Shown here one piece after another: positions 43,117 through 52,545 of a DNA stretch of 64,000 bases. The DNA is from Atlantibacter subterraneus. Its GTDB lineage: Bacteria; Pseudomonadota; Gammaproteobacteria; Enterobacterales; Enterobacteriaceae. How positions within the stretch are numbered: position 1 is the first letter of the stretch; each line of letters starts with the position of its first letter. The stretch is from assembly GCF_027853245.1 (NCBI RefSeq), contig NZ_JAPTZM010000003.1. One strand, given 5' to 3'. The notes beneath the pieces were generated by a model. The model was not told where the DNA came from. It made no database searches and was given only the letters and a program-made list of their open reading frames with translations. The position numbers and the translations under genes were made by a program.

Positions 43117-43725
43117 TTAAAATAAACGATCAATGGTTTGCAGTGCATGGGGTAATGCTGTAGTACGAGCGACGGGATCATGCGTTCCGTCTACTCGAAT
43201 AAATTGCACGTCGGTAATGCCGATATATTCAAGCGCTACGCGAATGTATGGCGTGAACTGGTCATCTGCTACAAATGGACCGTGGGCAAATACGCTGCCG
43301 CTGGCGACAACGCAATACACCTTTTTGCCGCTGACTAGCCCTATTTTTTTGCCCTCTGGCGTAAAGGCGAACGTTCGTCCGGCGCGGGTGATATGATCGA
43401 ACCAGGCCTTCAGCACGGAAGGCAGGCCGAGGTTCCACATCGGTGATGAGATAACCAGCGTGTCACAATCAAAAAGCTGATCTACCAGTTGTTCCGAAGT
43501 CTGAATAGCGGTGAGCTGAGCTTCATTGCGTAGGTCTGGTGGGGTAAAAAAACCGGCAATGGTAAATGCATCAAGATGCGGTAGCGGCCGTTGAGCCAGG
43601 TCCAGCACCGATTCTTCAAGCTCGGCATGATGCGCACGTAATTTTTCTACCAAGCGTTCAGACGCCGCGCGGGATGCCGATCCTGATAAATCCGGACTGA
43701 CTTTAATGTGAAGCAGTTTCATCAT
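43117..43725 (-). CDS. FMN-dependent NADH-azoreductase (AzoR family)
   Basis: 202 residues, flavodoxin-like. LLHIKVSPDLSGSASRAASERL is the phosphate-binding start; SSPMWNLGLPSVLKAWFDHI is the FMN-contacting AzoR/NQO signature. It reduces quinones and azo compounds by two electrons using NAD(P)H. The start is ATG 43725 or the next codon. Sits in a three-gene unit with the AhpD-like protein and acetyltransferase, suggesting quinone/electrophile stress defence. Confidence 0.88.
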   Translation of the reverse strand: MMKLLHIKVSPDLSGSASRAASERLVEKLRAHHAELEESVLDLAQRPLPHLDAFTIAGFFTPPDLRNEAQLTAIQTSEQLVDQLFDCDTLVISSPMWNLGLPSVLKAWFDHITRAGRTFAFTPEGKKIGLVSGKKVYCVVASGSVFAHGPFVADDQFTPYIRVALEYIGITDVQFIRVDGTHDPVARTTALPHALQTIDRLF

Positions 43726-43733
43726 TTTTTTCC

Positions 43734-44159
43734 TCAGGTGAGATCGCGATAAAAGTGCAGGCCGAGGGCGGTGTATCCGATACGCTGATAAAATGCCTGG
43801 GCTCCTGAATTACTAATGGCGGTATCAAGGACCATCTGTCCACAACCGTATTCACGTGCGATTACCGCTAAGTGATTCAACAGCGTTGCACCAATTCCCT
43901 GACCGCGAGCCTCGCTCACTGTTACCAGATCGTCGACGTAACAGAATTGCCCGTGAATAAAATTTTCGAGCAGTCGATAACCGGCCAGCGCCATTGGTTT
44001 GCCATCCTGCTCCAGCCCTGCAAGCCGATAGCCTTGCGCCTGCTGGCGCTGTACCTGGGCGATAAATTGTTTCTCATTCGTCAGTTTGCTGCGTAATTCC
44101 CGCATCAGCGCAAAGCAACGGGCAAGGTCAGTGACGGTGTCGTAATGTTCAATCCTCAT
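43734..44159 (-). CDS. GNAT family N-acetyltransferase
   Basis: 141 residues. Acetyl-CoA-binding motif A is SEARGQGIGATLLNHL (the Q/R-x-x-G-x-G/A loop), followed by MVLDTAISNSGAQAFYQRIGYTA. Substrate unknown. First gene of the minus-strand redox unit, 8 bases before the azoreductase, divergent from the MocR regulator. Confidence 0.88.
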   Translation of the reverse strand: MRIEHYDTVTDLARCFALMRELRSKLTNEKQFIAQVQRQQAQGYRLAGLEQDGKPMALAGYRLLENFIHGQFCYVDDLVTVSEARGQGIGATLLNHLAVIAREYGCGQMVLDTAISNSGAQAFYQRIGYTALGLHFYRDLT

Positions 44160-44268
44160 GACGCCTCATATTGGGTGGCTTAGTTAATAGCCATATCTTA
44201 ATCTTGTATGTCTGGTTAAAAAGGGCCATTATTGGAATTAATTGGTAGGACATCTAAGGGGGCATTTC

Positions 44269-45648
44269 ATGGGGTACAAAGAGATTTATGCCCGCTATCG
44301 TCAGCAGATTCAGGACGGTCTTTTGAAACCGGGAGCGCGAGTTCCCTCGATTCGTTCGCTAGCGAGCGAGTTGCAGGTAGCGCGAAAAACGGTAGAAACC
44401 GCGTATGAAATCCTTATTGGAGAAGGCTATTTCGTGAGTCTGGGGGCGAAGGGGACCTATATAAATCCGGAGCTCAGGCTGACTTCAACGGTCAGCGCAG
44501 ACAACGCTGTATCGTCTTGTTCACTTAACACACAGGTTATTGAAAGGAAGGGGGATCTGCGGCTCGGAATCCCTGCCCTGGATGAATTTCCCCATAAAAA
44601 ATGGTTACTAATATCGGGAAAAGCGGCACGAAGTCTTCGTCCGGAAGAAATGCTCATGCCCCCGGTAATGGGCTTTCAGCCGCTACGTGAGGCCATTTCA
44701 AGTTATCTCAATATTTCAAGAGGACTGAATTGCCGACCGGAGCAAATCTTTGTTACCAGCGGCTATCGGGCCAACTTACGGTTAATTCTGTCGGTACTTG
44801 CACAGCCTGACGATAAAGTGCTGTTTGAAGATCCTGGCTACTTTTATGGTCAGCAATTATTGAAGCGAATGGCATCCAACCTGCACTATATACCTGTTGA
44901 TCGGCAGGGCATGGATGTTGATTATCTTCAGCGCTATCACAACGATGCACGCTTCGCTATCGTTACACCCACTCATCAAAGTCCGCTCGCAGTTAGCCTT
45001 TCATTACCGCGTAAGCATCAGCTGCTGGCCTGGGCACAGCAAAACAGTAGCTGGATAATCGAAGATGACTACGACGGAGAGTTTCATTACACACGAAAAG
45101 TAATCCCGGCGTTGAAAAGCCTCGATATGCATGACCGGGTTATTTATACCGGTACGTTTAGTAAAACGATAATGCCAGCTATGCGTATCGGCTATATGGT
45201 AATACCACAGGAGACGGTAGCCCGTTTCAGTGAACTGGGCGAAATCCTTGAAACGGGTCTGCCATTACTGCCGCAAAAAATACTTGCGCAATTCCTTAGC
45301 GAAGGGCACTTCTACCGTCATATAAAAAAGATGCGCTTACTCTATCAACAGCGGCGTCGCATGGTGCTTGAAGCAATTGAAACGAGCTTTCCAGGGGTAT
45401 TTGAATTTGAGCTTACAGATGGCGGGATGCATATTGTTGCCTTCCTGCAACGTGGCATTGAAGACACTGCATTAGCTGCATTATGGACACAGCACGAGCT
45501 TTACGTCCGGCCACTCTCGAGCTGGTATACGCAGACACAGAAACGTTATGGATTAGTAATTGGATACACTAATATTCGTTCAACCGAAGAGGCGCAGAAA
45601 ATTTTGCAGCGCGTTAAGGGAAAAACACTGGAACTTATGCAGCATTAA
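44269..45648 (+). CDS. MocR-type GntR/aminotransferase-like regulator
   Basis: 459 residues. N-terminal winged HTH (GARVPSIRSLASELQVARKTVETAYEIL) followed by a fold-type I aminotransferase domain with DDYDGEFHY and the PLP lysine in YTGTFSKTIMPAMRIGY. MocR proteins sense PLP or amino compounds and often control an adjacent divergent gene. Here the divergent unit is GNAT-azoreductase-AhpD-like. The start is ATG 44269 (AAGGGGG upstream) rather than an in-frame start at 44242. Confidence 0.88.
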   Translation: MGYKEIYARYRQQIQDGLLKPGARVPSIRSLASELQVARKTVETAYEILIGEGYFVSLGAKGTYINPELRLTSTVSADNAVSSCSLNTQVIERKGDLRLGIPALDEFPHKKWLLISGKAARSLRPEEMLMPPVMGFQPLREAISSYLNISRGLNCRPEQIFVTSGYRANLRLILSVLAQPDDKVLFEDPGYFYGQQLLKRMASNLHYIPVDRQGMDVDYLQRYHNDARFAIVTPTHQSPLAVSLSLPRKHQLLAWAQQNSSWIIEDDYDGEFHYTRKVIPALKSLDMHDRVIYTGTFSKTIMPAMRIGYMVIPQETVARFSELGEILETGLPLLPQKILAQFLSEGHFYRHIKKMRLLYQQRRRMVLEAIETSFPGVFEFELTDGGMHIVAFLQRGIEDTALAALWTQHELYVRPLSSWYTQTQKRYGLVIGYTNIRSTEEAQKILQRVKGKTLELMQH

Positions 45649-45712
45649 GCTTTTTGACAGCCGGGCGTGAATAATAATCTATTGTTTAACAGTATTATTG
45701 CCTGATAAAAAT

Positions 45713-45752
45713 ATTTAGTCGCTCACTCTCTGTAAATGAGGGGCGACTAAAT
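45713..45752. repeat. inverted repeat downstream of the MocR gene
   Basis: A perfect 10-bp inverted repeat (ATTTAGTCGC / GCGACTAAAT) with a 20-base loop that contains a shorter inner pairing (CTCA/TGAG). It lies between the MocR gene and the convergent efflux operon, and may be a terminator for either without a clear T tract. Confidence 0.45.
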
Positions 45753-45904
45753 ATGATCGTGATGATACATGCCTTTTTTAACAGTAATTTAGTCTGGTGT
45801 CGATGCCATATATTTCCTACAGGATATTACATATAGACACCGGGAACACCGTTTCTAAGCCAGACGTTCAAAAATAGAGCGGTTTTTTGATAATATCTGG
45901 GATA

Positions 45905-46933
45905 TTAGCGAATCTCAATTTCAGGAACGGCTGACATCCCGACGCGCAATAATTTTGCATCGGGTTGATTATCATCCAGCACTATTTTTACCGGTAAACG
46001 CTGAACGACTTTAGTAAAGTTACCCGTTGCATTGTCTGGCTGGATGGCTGAAAACGTTGCGCCAGTTGCAGGAGCGATACTATCGACATGTCCAGTAAAC
46101 TTTTTGCCAGGCATGGCATCAATTTTAATTAAGACTTTCTGCCCCTGCTGAACATTTGCCAGCTGTGTTTCAAGATAATTGGCAATGATATAAGTTTGAT
46201 GTAGCGGAACCACGGCCAGCAGACGTGTCCCTGCGTTAACGTAGGCACCGAGGCGCACCGAACGCTGGCCTACCATCCCATCGACTGGTGCAACAATACG
46301 CGTATAAGAAAGGTTAAGCCTCGCCTGACTGACCTTTGCCTGCGCGACTGCAACATCGGCTTCCGCCTGACGTAATGCAGCTCTCAACACGCCTACCTGT
46401 TTTTCTGCTGAGGTCAGAGCAGCTTCGTTCTGACGAACGACTGCGGATGCAGAACGCTGCGTTGAATGGGCTTTTTGTTGATCGTCCGCAGCGACGGTAC
46501 CTCTTTGATAAAGCTTGTTAAAACGTTCAGCGTTCTGACTGGCATACTGCGCCGATGCCTGACTGGCTAAAAGAGTCGCTTTAGTCTGAGCAATAATGGA
46601 TTGTTGCTGCTCCAGTTGTGCAAGGCTGCTCAGGTGTTTTGCTTCACTAAGCTGCAAATTAGCTTGTGCCATTTCAAGCGCTATTTTGTAGTCACGGTCA
46701 TCCAGCGTGGCCAGTGTTTGCCCTGCTTTAACGCGTTGGTTATCTGCGACATAGATATTTTTGATATAACCCGATACTTTTGGTGCTACAAGTGTGTAAT
46801 CCGCATTTACATAGGCATCATTGGTACGGGTATTATTATTCAGCATTGTCGACCAGACGAAAAATATCATCGTCATCATCAGAATTAATAATGCGCTGAG
46901 CAGAATCGTTCTTCTTGATACAGGAGATTTCAT
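45905..46933 (-). CDS. EmrA-like membrane fusion protein of an efflux pump
   Basis: 342 residues: one N-terminal membrane anchor (ILLSALLILMMTMIFFVW), then the HlyD-family lipoyl halves (NADYTLVAPKVSGYIKNIYV; YTRIVAPVDGMVGQRSVRLG) around a coiled coil of about 110 residues. It bridges inner-membrane transporter and outer-membrane channel. 10 bases downstream of the MFS gene in one operon. No outer-membrane factor is encoded here, so it probably uses TolC. Confidence 0.92.
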   Translation of the reverse strand: MKSPVSRRTILLSALLILMMTMIFFVWSTMLNNNTRTNDAYVNADYTLVAPKVSGYIKNIYVADNQRVKAGQTLATLDDRDYKIALEMAQANLQLSEAKHLSSLAQLEQQQSIIAQTKATLLASQASAQYASQNAERFNKLYQRGTVAADDQQKAHSTQRSASAVVRQNEAALTSAEKQVGVLRAALRQAEADVAVAQAKVSQARLNLSYTRIVAPVDGMVGQRSVRLGAYVNAGTRLLAVVPLHQTYIIANYLETQLANVQQGQKVLIKIDAMPGKKFTGHVDSIAPATGATFSAIQPDNATGNFTKVVQRLPVKIVLDDNQPDAKLLRVGMSAVPEIEIR

Positions 46934-46943
46934 TTAACCACCT

Positions 46944-48536
46944 CTATTTGGTCATGGCAGGTTGAAAACATGTCTGGGGCGGCCAGACACGTTTTGGCAA
47001 CCAGACAGTGAGTAATAACAGCAGGACGGCAAAGCCAGTCATCAGCAGATAGCTGTCGCCCAGACTCAGAACAATTGCCTGATGTTTTAATAAGGTGATA
47101 AATCCAGCGATGTTCTCGGTGTTGCTGATGCTGCCGTCGTGTAATAAAGGAATGCTGCTGCTGGCCTGCTCACTGACCGGTGTCGATATCAACCATGGGC
47201 GGTTGGCTACGTTATTGATCAGAACATTGGAATGAAATTGCTCTCTGTCATTTATAAACCATTCCACTAAAACGCCAGCAGCGATGCTTGAAAAACCCCG
47301 TACGGTATTGAACATAGCAGAGGCATAATGTCCTTCAGGGGGAGCCACAACGCTGGTTGCGCTCATAAGCAACGGTAAAATAATTGACGGTAATCCAATC
47401 GCCTGCAGAATCTGTATGATCCAGAAATTCTGGCGTGCCCAGTCGCTGGTTATCTGCATACCCATCAGGCTGGCGGAAATCATCAGGGCAATTCCGAAAG
47501 CTATCAGCCAGCGACAATCAACCCAGCGCAGACTAAGCAGTGCGGCAACAAGCGGGGTAATAATTAACTGCGGGAGCCCAATGGTCAAAGCCAACGGCGC
47601 AAATTGTACTGTTCGAAAGCCCTCTACTTTGCCAAAGAAATTGGACGGCAAAGCCGATCCAGCAAGCGCCAGTACCAACACCCCAGCAAGCGCCATCAGG
47701 CCATATAAAAAGTTACTTCTCTCCAGCATCTGTAATTTGAACAAAGGGAGGGGGTGAAACCATTCATTAATCAGAAAAATTGTCAGGCAGACGATGGCGC
47801 TGGATAACAGACCACTAAATAACGGCGATTCAAACCAGTCCAGACGTCCACCCTGAGTGATGGCGATTATCAAAAACGCCATTCCAGAACAGCCGGTAAG
47901 CATACCGAACAGGTCGATCTGTTTAAATCGGTCGAGGTGAATCGGGTCCTGCGGCAAACCCCAGCCAATAAAGAGCATCGAAATCAAAATGGCGGGGACC
48001 ACTTGCCAGAACATGAACATCCAGCTCACATCATCTGTCCAGAATGCCGCCAGTGAAGGGGCCACATTTGGACCAAAAGTCGCAGTCAGAGCATAAGCGC
48101 CAAGTCCATAAAGTTTTATCGATGGTGGCAGAAAACGTAGCGCCACAGTCATGAGTAAGGGAGGGAGGGCACCGCTAAACAGGCCCTGTATCGTTCGCAA
48201 GAGAATAAACAGCGGCGCATTCGGGAGTAAGGGTAAAAGTATGCCGCAAACCATAAAACCGCCAGCGCAAGCAAGCGCGAATTTACGCAGCGAAAAAGTC
48301 ACAGCAAACCATGGTGCGATCATCATCGCCACTACTTCTGCGGCTTGGTAGGCAGAGGTGAACCAACTGGCTTGATCATAAGTCACGCCAATTCCGGCAC
48401 GCACATCCGCAAGCGCTATATCTATAACCCGACCATTAAGTCCGGAAGTTAAGGCTGCGATTAGTATCCCCACAAATCCCATTGCAAGGCGCCAGGTAAA
48501 GGGGGGCGAAGGTGGGGTAGAACGCTGTGCATTCAT
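46944..48536 (-). CDS. EmrB-like DHA2 family multidrug MFS transporter
   Basis: 530 residues with about fourteen membrane segments, the DHA2 pattern. N-terminal LTSGLNGRVIDIALADVRAG and QASWFTSAYQAAEVVAMM correspond to the EmrB TM1/TM2 blocks; LRTIQGLFSGALPPLLM is the TM4 region. Proton-driven drug efflux with the adjacent EmrA-like protein. Divergent from an IclR regulator with inverted repeats between them. Substrate not determinable. Confidence 0.92.
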   Translation of the reverse strand: MNAQRSTPPSPPFTWRLAMGFVGILIAALTSGLNGRVIDIALADVRAGIGVTYDQASWFTSAYQAAEVVAMMIAPWFAVTFSLRKFALACAGGFMVCGILLPLLPNAPLFILLRTIQGLFSGALPPLLMTVALRFLPPSIKLYGLGAYALTATFGPNVAPSLAAFWTDDVSWMFMFWQVVPAILISMLFIGWGLPQDPIHLDRFKQIDLFGMLTGCSGMAFLIIAITQGGRLDWFESPLFSGLLSSAIVCLTIFLINEWFHPLPLFKLQMLERSNFLYGLMALAGVLVLALAGSALPSNFFGKVEGFRTVQFAPLALTIGLPQLIITPLVAALLSLRWVDCRWLIAFGIALMISASLMGMQITSDWARQNFWIIQILQAIGLPSIILPLLMSATSVVAPPEGHYASAMFNTVRGFSSIAAGVLVEWFINDREQFHSNVLINNVANRPWLISTPVSEQASSSIPLLHDGSISNTENIAGFITLLKHQAIVLSLGDSYLLMTGFAVLLLLLTVWLPKRVWPPQTCFQPAMTK

Positions 48537-48567
48537 ACAAATTTCTCATGCATTATATCGATACACC

Positions 48568-48625
48568 GTACCATATTGTGGTACAGATGTGACATCTTAC
48601 ATTGCGATAGCGTCCATTGCAATGT
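48568..48625. promoter_or_regulatory. inverted repeats in the emr/IclR divergent promoter
   Basis: GTACCA-N5-TGGTAC (48568-48584) and ACATTGC / GCAATGT (48599-48605 and 48619-48625), the latter with the inner palindrome CATTGCAATG (48615-48624). They lie between the divergent starts and are the best candidates for the IclR-family operator. Confidence 0.5.
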
Positions 48626-48686
48626 GATAATTAATACATGAACTGAGGTAACAGGCTGTCCGTGACCGGACAATAAGGAGCTCTAT

Positions 48687-49472
48687 ATGGCCGTAAATGC
48701 TTCAAGCTTTGAGGATGAAAAACCCGGCGGGATTCAGGTTATAGCCCGCGCAGCGGCAATTTTGAATGTGCTGGGAAAACACCCTGGCGGCATGAGTCTG
48801 GGAGAAATTGCGCAGGAAGTTGCTCTCCCTCGTTCAACGGTGCAGCGTATTGTCGCGGCTTTAGATAGCGCTCAACTTGTGCGTAGCAGCGGGGCCGGTG
48901 GCCTGCGTCTGGGACCTGCACTACTCAAACTTATTTCCAGTGTGCACAGCGATGTCGTGGATCTTGTACGTCCCTTCCTGGAGCAGCTTTCGGCCAATAT
49001 TAATGAAACAGTGACCCTGGCACGTGCCAGCGGTACACAGCTGGCAATCATCCACTACGTCGTAGCATCACGTGAATTACGTGTTGTACCTCGTATTGGA
49101 CTTAATTTGCCGCTCTACAGCACTTCCGGCGGACGTGTGTTACTGGCTATGGAAAGTGATGAAGATGTCCGCATACTGGTAGGCGAAGCCTATGAAGATC
49201 TCACCGGAATGACAGTTAAAACGCTTCCACAGCTTCTGGAGCTGATCGCCGATGTTCGTGCCAGAGGGCTGGCTATAGATCTAGGTGAAACTCTTGAGGG
49301 TGTCTGCACGATAGCGGTAGCGCTGGACACACTTTTTGGTCGTTTTTCTATCTCATTATTAGTTCCAGCGCCACGTTTCCATAAACATGAAACCTTTTAT
49401 CGGCAAGAACTCATGCAATGCAAGGAGGCGATAGTTAATGAAATTGGAAGAATAATTTCGGTAGGAGAATAA
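48687..49472 (+). CDS. IclR-family transcriptional regulator
   Basis: 261 residues: N-terminal winged HTH (MSLGEIAQEVALPRSTVQRIVAALDS) and a GAF-like IclR effector domain (VTLARASGTQLAIIHYV; LPLYSTSGGRVLLAM). AAGGAG precedes the ATG. Divergent from the emrBA-type operon and most likely its regulator. Confidence 0.9.
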   Translation: MAVNASSFEDEKPGGIQVIARAAAILNVLGKHPGGMSLGEIAQEVALPRSTVQRIVAALDSAQLVRSSGAGGLRLGPALLKLISSVHSDVVDLVRPFLEQLSANINETVTLARASGTQLAIIHYVVASRELRVVPRIGLNLPLYSTSGGRVLLAMESDEDVRILVGEAYEDLTGMTVKTLPQLLELIADVRARGLAIDLGETLEGVCTIAVALDTLFGRFSISLLVPAPRFHKHETFYRQELMQCKEAIVNEIGRIISVGE

Positions 49473-49997
49473 CTAACAACAGGAATAAGTGTTCTCAACG
49501 AAATTTGTTAGGCCGCTTGCACGGCCTACCCCATCCTTCGTTGACCTGCTCCCAATTGATTAACACCACGATGTTAGTAATGTCTTCATCAGCAACATGA
49601 GGACATCCCCATAAAGAAGCATTTTTCTGACGAACAGTTCATCAGTATTCTCCGCGAGGCCGAGGCTGGCATTTCCGTTATCAAGGTTTTAATGCCTCCT
49701 CACTGCACTGTAAACAACATCTCTCTGGGAAACAGAAAGATTATTAAAGTTTACTTTATCACCGTACAAAGCCTTTGTTTTTAGATGTCATTGTTCAGTT
49801 CTACAAGTGAAATGAAGTACCTCAGTAACAGTAAGAAAAGTTGAAAATGACGTAGCTTTATGCATTCATGATTTCCACTGGTACTGCTTACCATATACCC
49901 ACTTAAGTTTCATGGGTATATGGCACGAATTCGACCGTTTTAGCTTTAGATATAATGCTGTATGGACTAGAACGAGAGGTCGACCATGGGCGTTTGA
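49473..49997. other. 525-base gap with a hairpin and an IS remnant
   Basis: Contains an inverted repeat TAGGCCG / CGGCCTA (49509-49528), an IS3-type orfA remnant (49614-49685) and otherwise only AT-rich sequence without a credible gene. It forms the junction between the efflux module and the SDR/AraC module. Confidence 0.55.
49614..49685 (+). pseudogene. IS3-family transposase OrfA remnant
   Basis: About 24 codons reading KKHFSDEQFISILREAEAGI then SVIK, the characteristic start of IS3-family OrfA proteins. The expected ATG is changed to ATA and the frame loses similarity afterwards. No terminal inverted repeats could be matched, so only a scar remains. Confidence 0.75.
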
Positions 49998-51002
49998 TTA
50001 CTTTGAAAAAGAAATATTCAGCATAGCTTCGCTCAGCTTCCACAGACGTTGGGCTGCGACTTGGTCGATAGCATAAGGCATAACATCTAATGTTAGTTCT
50101 TTCGGCTGGTTGAATGGGTTAAGCATGTCATCTTCAAGAACCCCGGTAATGTCTGAATTTGCACAAAAGACGCCGCCTTTTCCGTTAAGCTGTGGGCTGA
50201 CCGCACACCAGACATGGGTCGCTGCGCCTTGAGGGATGGATTTCATGTCGCGTTCAGGAGCGATCACGGGATTACCGTTTGCATCGAGATTGCCCATGTT
50301 TTTCAACTGCTCAATCGACATATGCTTTGCCAACCCGGTCACGATACCTCCCGGATGCAGTGAGAAAGCACGGACGCCGTAGTCACGCCCCCTCCGATCC
50401 AGCTCAACCGCAAATAGTACATTGGCGGTCTTTGACTGACCATACGCACTCCATCCATCATAGGCACGGCGCTCGAAATTAACGTCGTCCCATACGATAT
50501 CCGACAAACGGTGGCCGAGCGAGGAAACGGATACAATGCGCGCGCCGTGCGCGCGAAGCAGAGCTGGCCAAAGCCGTAGGGTCAATTGAAAATGGCCGAG
50601 ATGGTTGGTTGAGAACTGCATCTCATTGCCTCGACTGTCTCGAGCTAACTCCGGCAAAGCCATGATGCCGGCGCTGTTAACCAAAATATTCAACGGCATC
50701 CCGGATTGCACTATGCCGTGCGCGAAGGTATCGATTGAATCAGGGTCGGTCAGGTCCATCGGCCTGACTTCAATTCCTCCACCGATTTCAGTAATTATTT
50801 GGCGGGCGCGATTTACGTCGCGGGCGGGCACAATCACTCGTGCGCCAGCCGAAGCGAGTGTTCGGGCAGTTTCAAGACCCAGCCCAGCGTAACCGCCAGT
50901 AACGATCGCGAGTTGTCCGGTCAAGTCAATACTTCGAATGATGTCAATTGCCGTTGTATAGGCAGTAAATCCTGAACCGAGCGGCTTTTGCAACGTGGTC
51001 AT
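49998..51002 (-). CDS. short-chain dehydrogenase/reductase
   Basis: 334 residues from ATG 51002, chosen for CTGGAG 8 bases upstream; a GTG at 51011 is also in frame. Cofactor motif TGGYAGLG (TGxxxGxG), LVNSAGIM (the NAG-type motif) and catalytic Tyr-x3-Lys in SAYGQSKTANVLF. The pattern resembles retinol-dehydrogenase-like SDRs. Divergent from an AraC regulator 106 bp away, a frequent mobile gene pair. Substrate unknown. Confidence 0.9.
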   Translation of the reverse strand: MTTLQKPLGSGFTAYTTAIDIIRSIDLTGQLAIVTGGYAGLGLETARTLASAGARVIVPARDVNRARQIITEIGGGIEVRPMDLTDPDSIDTFAHGIVQSGMPLNILVNSAGIMALPELARDSRGNEMQFSTNHLGHFQLTLRLWPALLRAHGARIVSVSSLGHRLSDIVWDDVNFERRAYDGWSAYGQSKTANVLFAVELDRRGRDYGVRAFSLHPGGIVTGLAKHMSIEQLKNMGNLDANGNPVIAPERDMKSIPQGAATHVWCAVSPQLNGKGGVFCANSDITGVLEDDMLNPFNQPKELTLDVMPYAIDQVAAQRLWKLSEAMLNISFSK

Positions 51003-51108
51003 ATAGAGCACTCCAGTGGTTAGTTGCTTTAAACCGTAGTGTGCACCTGTGAATTAGTACGTTTAATACGCTAAAATACTTTTTTCTTTAGCGAAAGTAC
51101 AAAACGTA

Positions 51109-52089
51109 ATGCATGACCCTCTGTCCCGTACACTGGAACTTGTCGAGGCGCGAACAATCTATGCCGGTGGCTTCATTGGCGGCGGTGATTGGTCAATCCG
51201 GTTCCCGCCACCACGTAAGATCAAGTTTTTTGTGATCGGTCGTGGTTCTTGCCTGCTGGCACTAGATGGAATTGAAACGCCCTTCCGACTTGCCACAGGC
51301 GATGTTTTTTTACTCACACGCAAAGCCGGATTTACCGTGGCGAGCGATTTGAGGCTAGTACCTCTGCCTTCAAGCGAGGTTTACGCGGGTAGAAATTCAC
51401 CCATCATCCCAGTGGGACAAGGTGACGATTTCCTGTTTCTGGGCGGTCACATTGATACCAATCATGCAGGCGGGCGCTTGATGGCTGAGAATTTGCCTGA
51501 TTTTTTACATTTCTCTGCTTCCGAAAGTGGTGCGAATCGACTTAGCGCATTGATCGGGGAATTGGTTGAAGAGGCGGCCGGTTGTGTACCCGGTGCTGAA
51601 ATGGCCTGCTCAAGTCTAGCGCATCTACTTTTGATCCAAATATTGCGCCGCTACCTTTCCGCACATGAGTCAGACGAGGCGGGCTGGTTTCGAGTCGCCT
51701 GTGATTCGCGGTTAGCCCCAGCGTTGGCGTTAATGCACAGTGATCTGGCCCGAAAGTGGACTCTGACCGAATTGGCACGTGCTTGCGCCATGTCTCGAAC
51801 CAGCTTTTCTAAGCACTTTCGTGTAATTGCTGGCATGCCGCCATTTACCTATCTTACTGAATGGCGGATGCGCCACGCTGAACATGAATTGCGCCGCGAA
51901 GGTAGCTCAGTCGTCAAGGTCGCTCTGTCGGTTGGCTACAACTCCGAAGCTGCGTTCAGCATCGCTTTCAAGCGTGTGATGGGCCACTCTCCTCGTCGCA
52001 ATACTCATCGCAGCACAAAAGGTTTAGTTTGTGGCTCAGCACCTGATGATGCTTCACTTGTCACAAAACCTCAAACCTATGCACTGTAA
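51109..52089 (+). CDS. AraC-family regulator with cupin_6 sensor
   Basis: 326 residues: cupin_6-type N-terminal domain (IKFFVIGRGSCLLALDGIE; LATGDVFLLTRKAGF) and a C-terminal double HTH (WTLTELARACAMSRTSFSKHF; VVKVALSVGYNSEAAFSIAFK). It ends with a longer tail than usual (about 35 residues after the HTH). It is divergent from the SDR gene and likely its regulator. Confidence 0.88.
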   Translation: MHDPLSRTLELVEARTIYAGGFIGGGDWSIRFPPPRKIKFFVIGRGSCLLALDGIETPFRLATGDVFLLTRKAGFTVASDLRLVPLPSSEVYAGRNSPIIPVGQGDDFLFLGGHIDTNHAGGRLMAENLPDFLHFSASESGANRLSALIGELVEEAAGCVPGAEMACSSLAHLLLIQILRRYLSAHESDEAGWFRVACDSRLAPALALMHSDLARKWTLTELARACAMSRTSFSKHFRVIAGMPPFTYLTEWRMRHAEHELRREGSSVVKVALSVGYNSEAAFSIAFKRVMGHSPRRNTHRSTKGLVCGSAPDDASLVTKPQTYAL

Positions 52090-52204
52090 CTGTTAGGCCT
52101 TGACGCAACCTTGATGCGATCGCTGGTTTTCATAGCAACAGAGAAAAGCCCTCTTACTTTATCGTGAAGCAACTCGTAATTCCGCTCGCAAGCAAGATAT
52201 AACG

Positions 52205-52330
52205 AAGCTCGACCACTCTGGCTGGTCCGAATTGCTCAGCCTCGAACTGGCGCTCTTCGGTATCAAAGCAACATGCATCCATTCGGAACCGTTTCGCACC
52301 GATTTCCTCGATGCGATCTCCGTCATGTTC
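52205..52330 (+). pseudogene. short-chain dehydrogenase remnant
   Basis: The frame reads LSLELALFGIKATCIHSEPF then RTDFLD, which corresponds to the region after the catalytic Tyr-Lys in SDRs (typically ELAPFGIKVTIVEPG.FRTDFLD). Neither the N-terminal part nor the end is present. It is not derived from the intact SDR at 49998, whose sequence differs here. A relic at the edge of the second CP4 piece. Confidence 0.65.
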
Positions 52331-52380
52331 GGCGATGTCATCAATGTCTGCTTCTGGCACAGAACGGCCTATCAGTACTA

Positions 52381-52545
52381 TAAAAATATTCAGATATATA
52401 TCATTCCTCTGAACATACCCGATTAACGGCAGAATCTCACGATTCTGCCGCTTTTTTATTATTTTTCTGAGGAGTAATAATGAACAGTTCTGAAGGATTG
52501 AAGTCGTTTCACCAATCGCTTTATGACCTACCTCAGTGGGTATCG
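52381..52545 (+). repeat. second copy of the yfjP leader and 5' end
   Basis: Homologous to 36604-36776, including the hairpin, the Shine-Dalgarno context and the first 22 or so codons of yfjP. Homology ends after PQWVS, where the reading turns into other CP4 sequence. Confidence 0.75.
52427..52457 (+). terminator. terminator in the duplicated leader
   Basis: A perfect 10-bp stem (CGGCAGAATC / GATTCTGCCG) with loop TCAC is followed by C and six T residues; the homologue of the hairpin at 36650. Confidence 0.9.
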
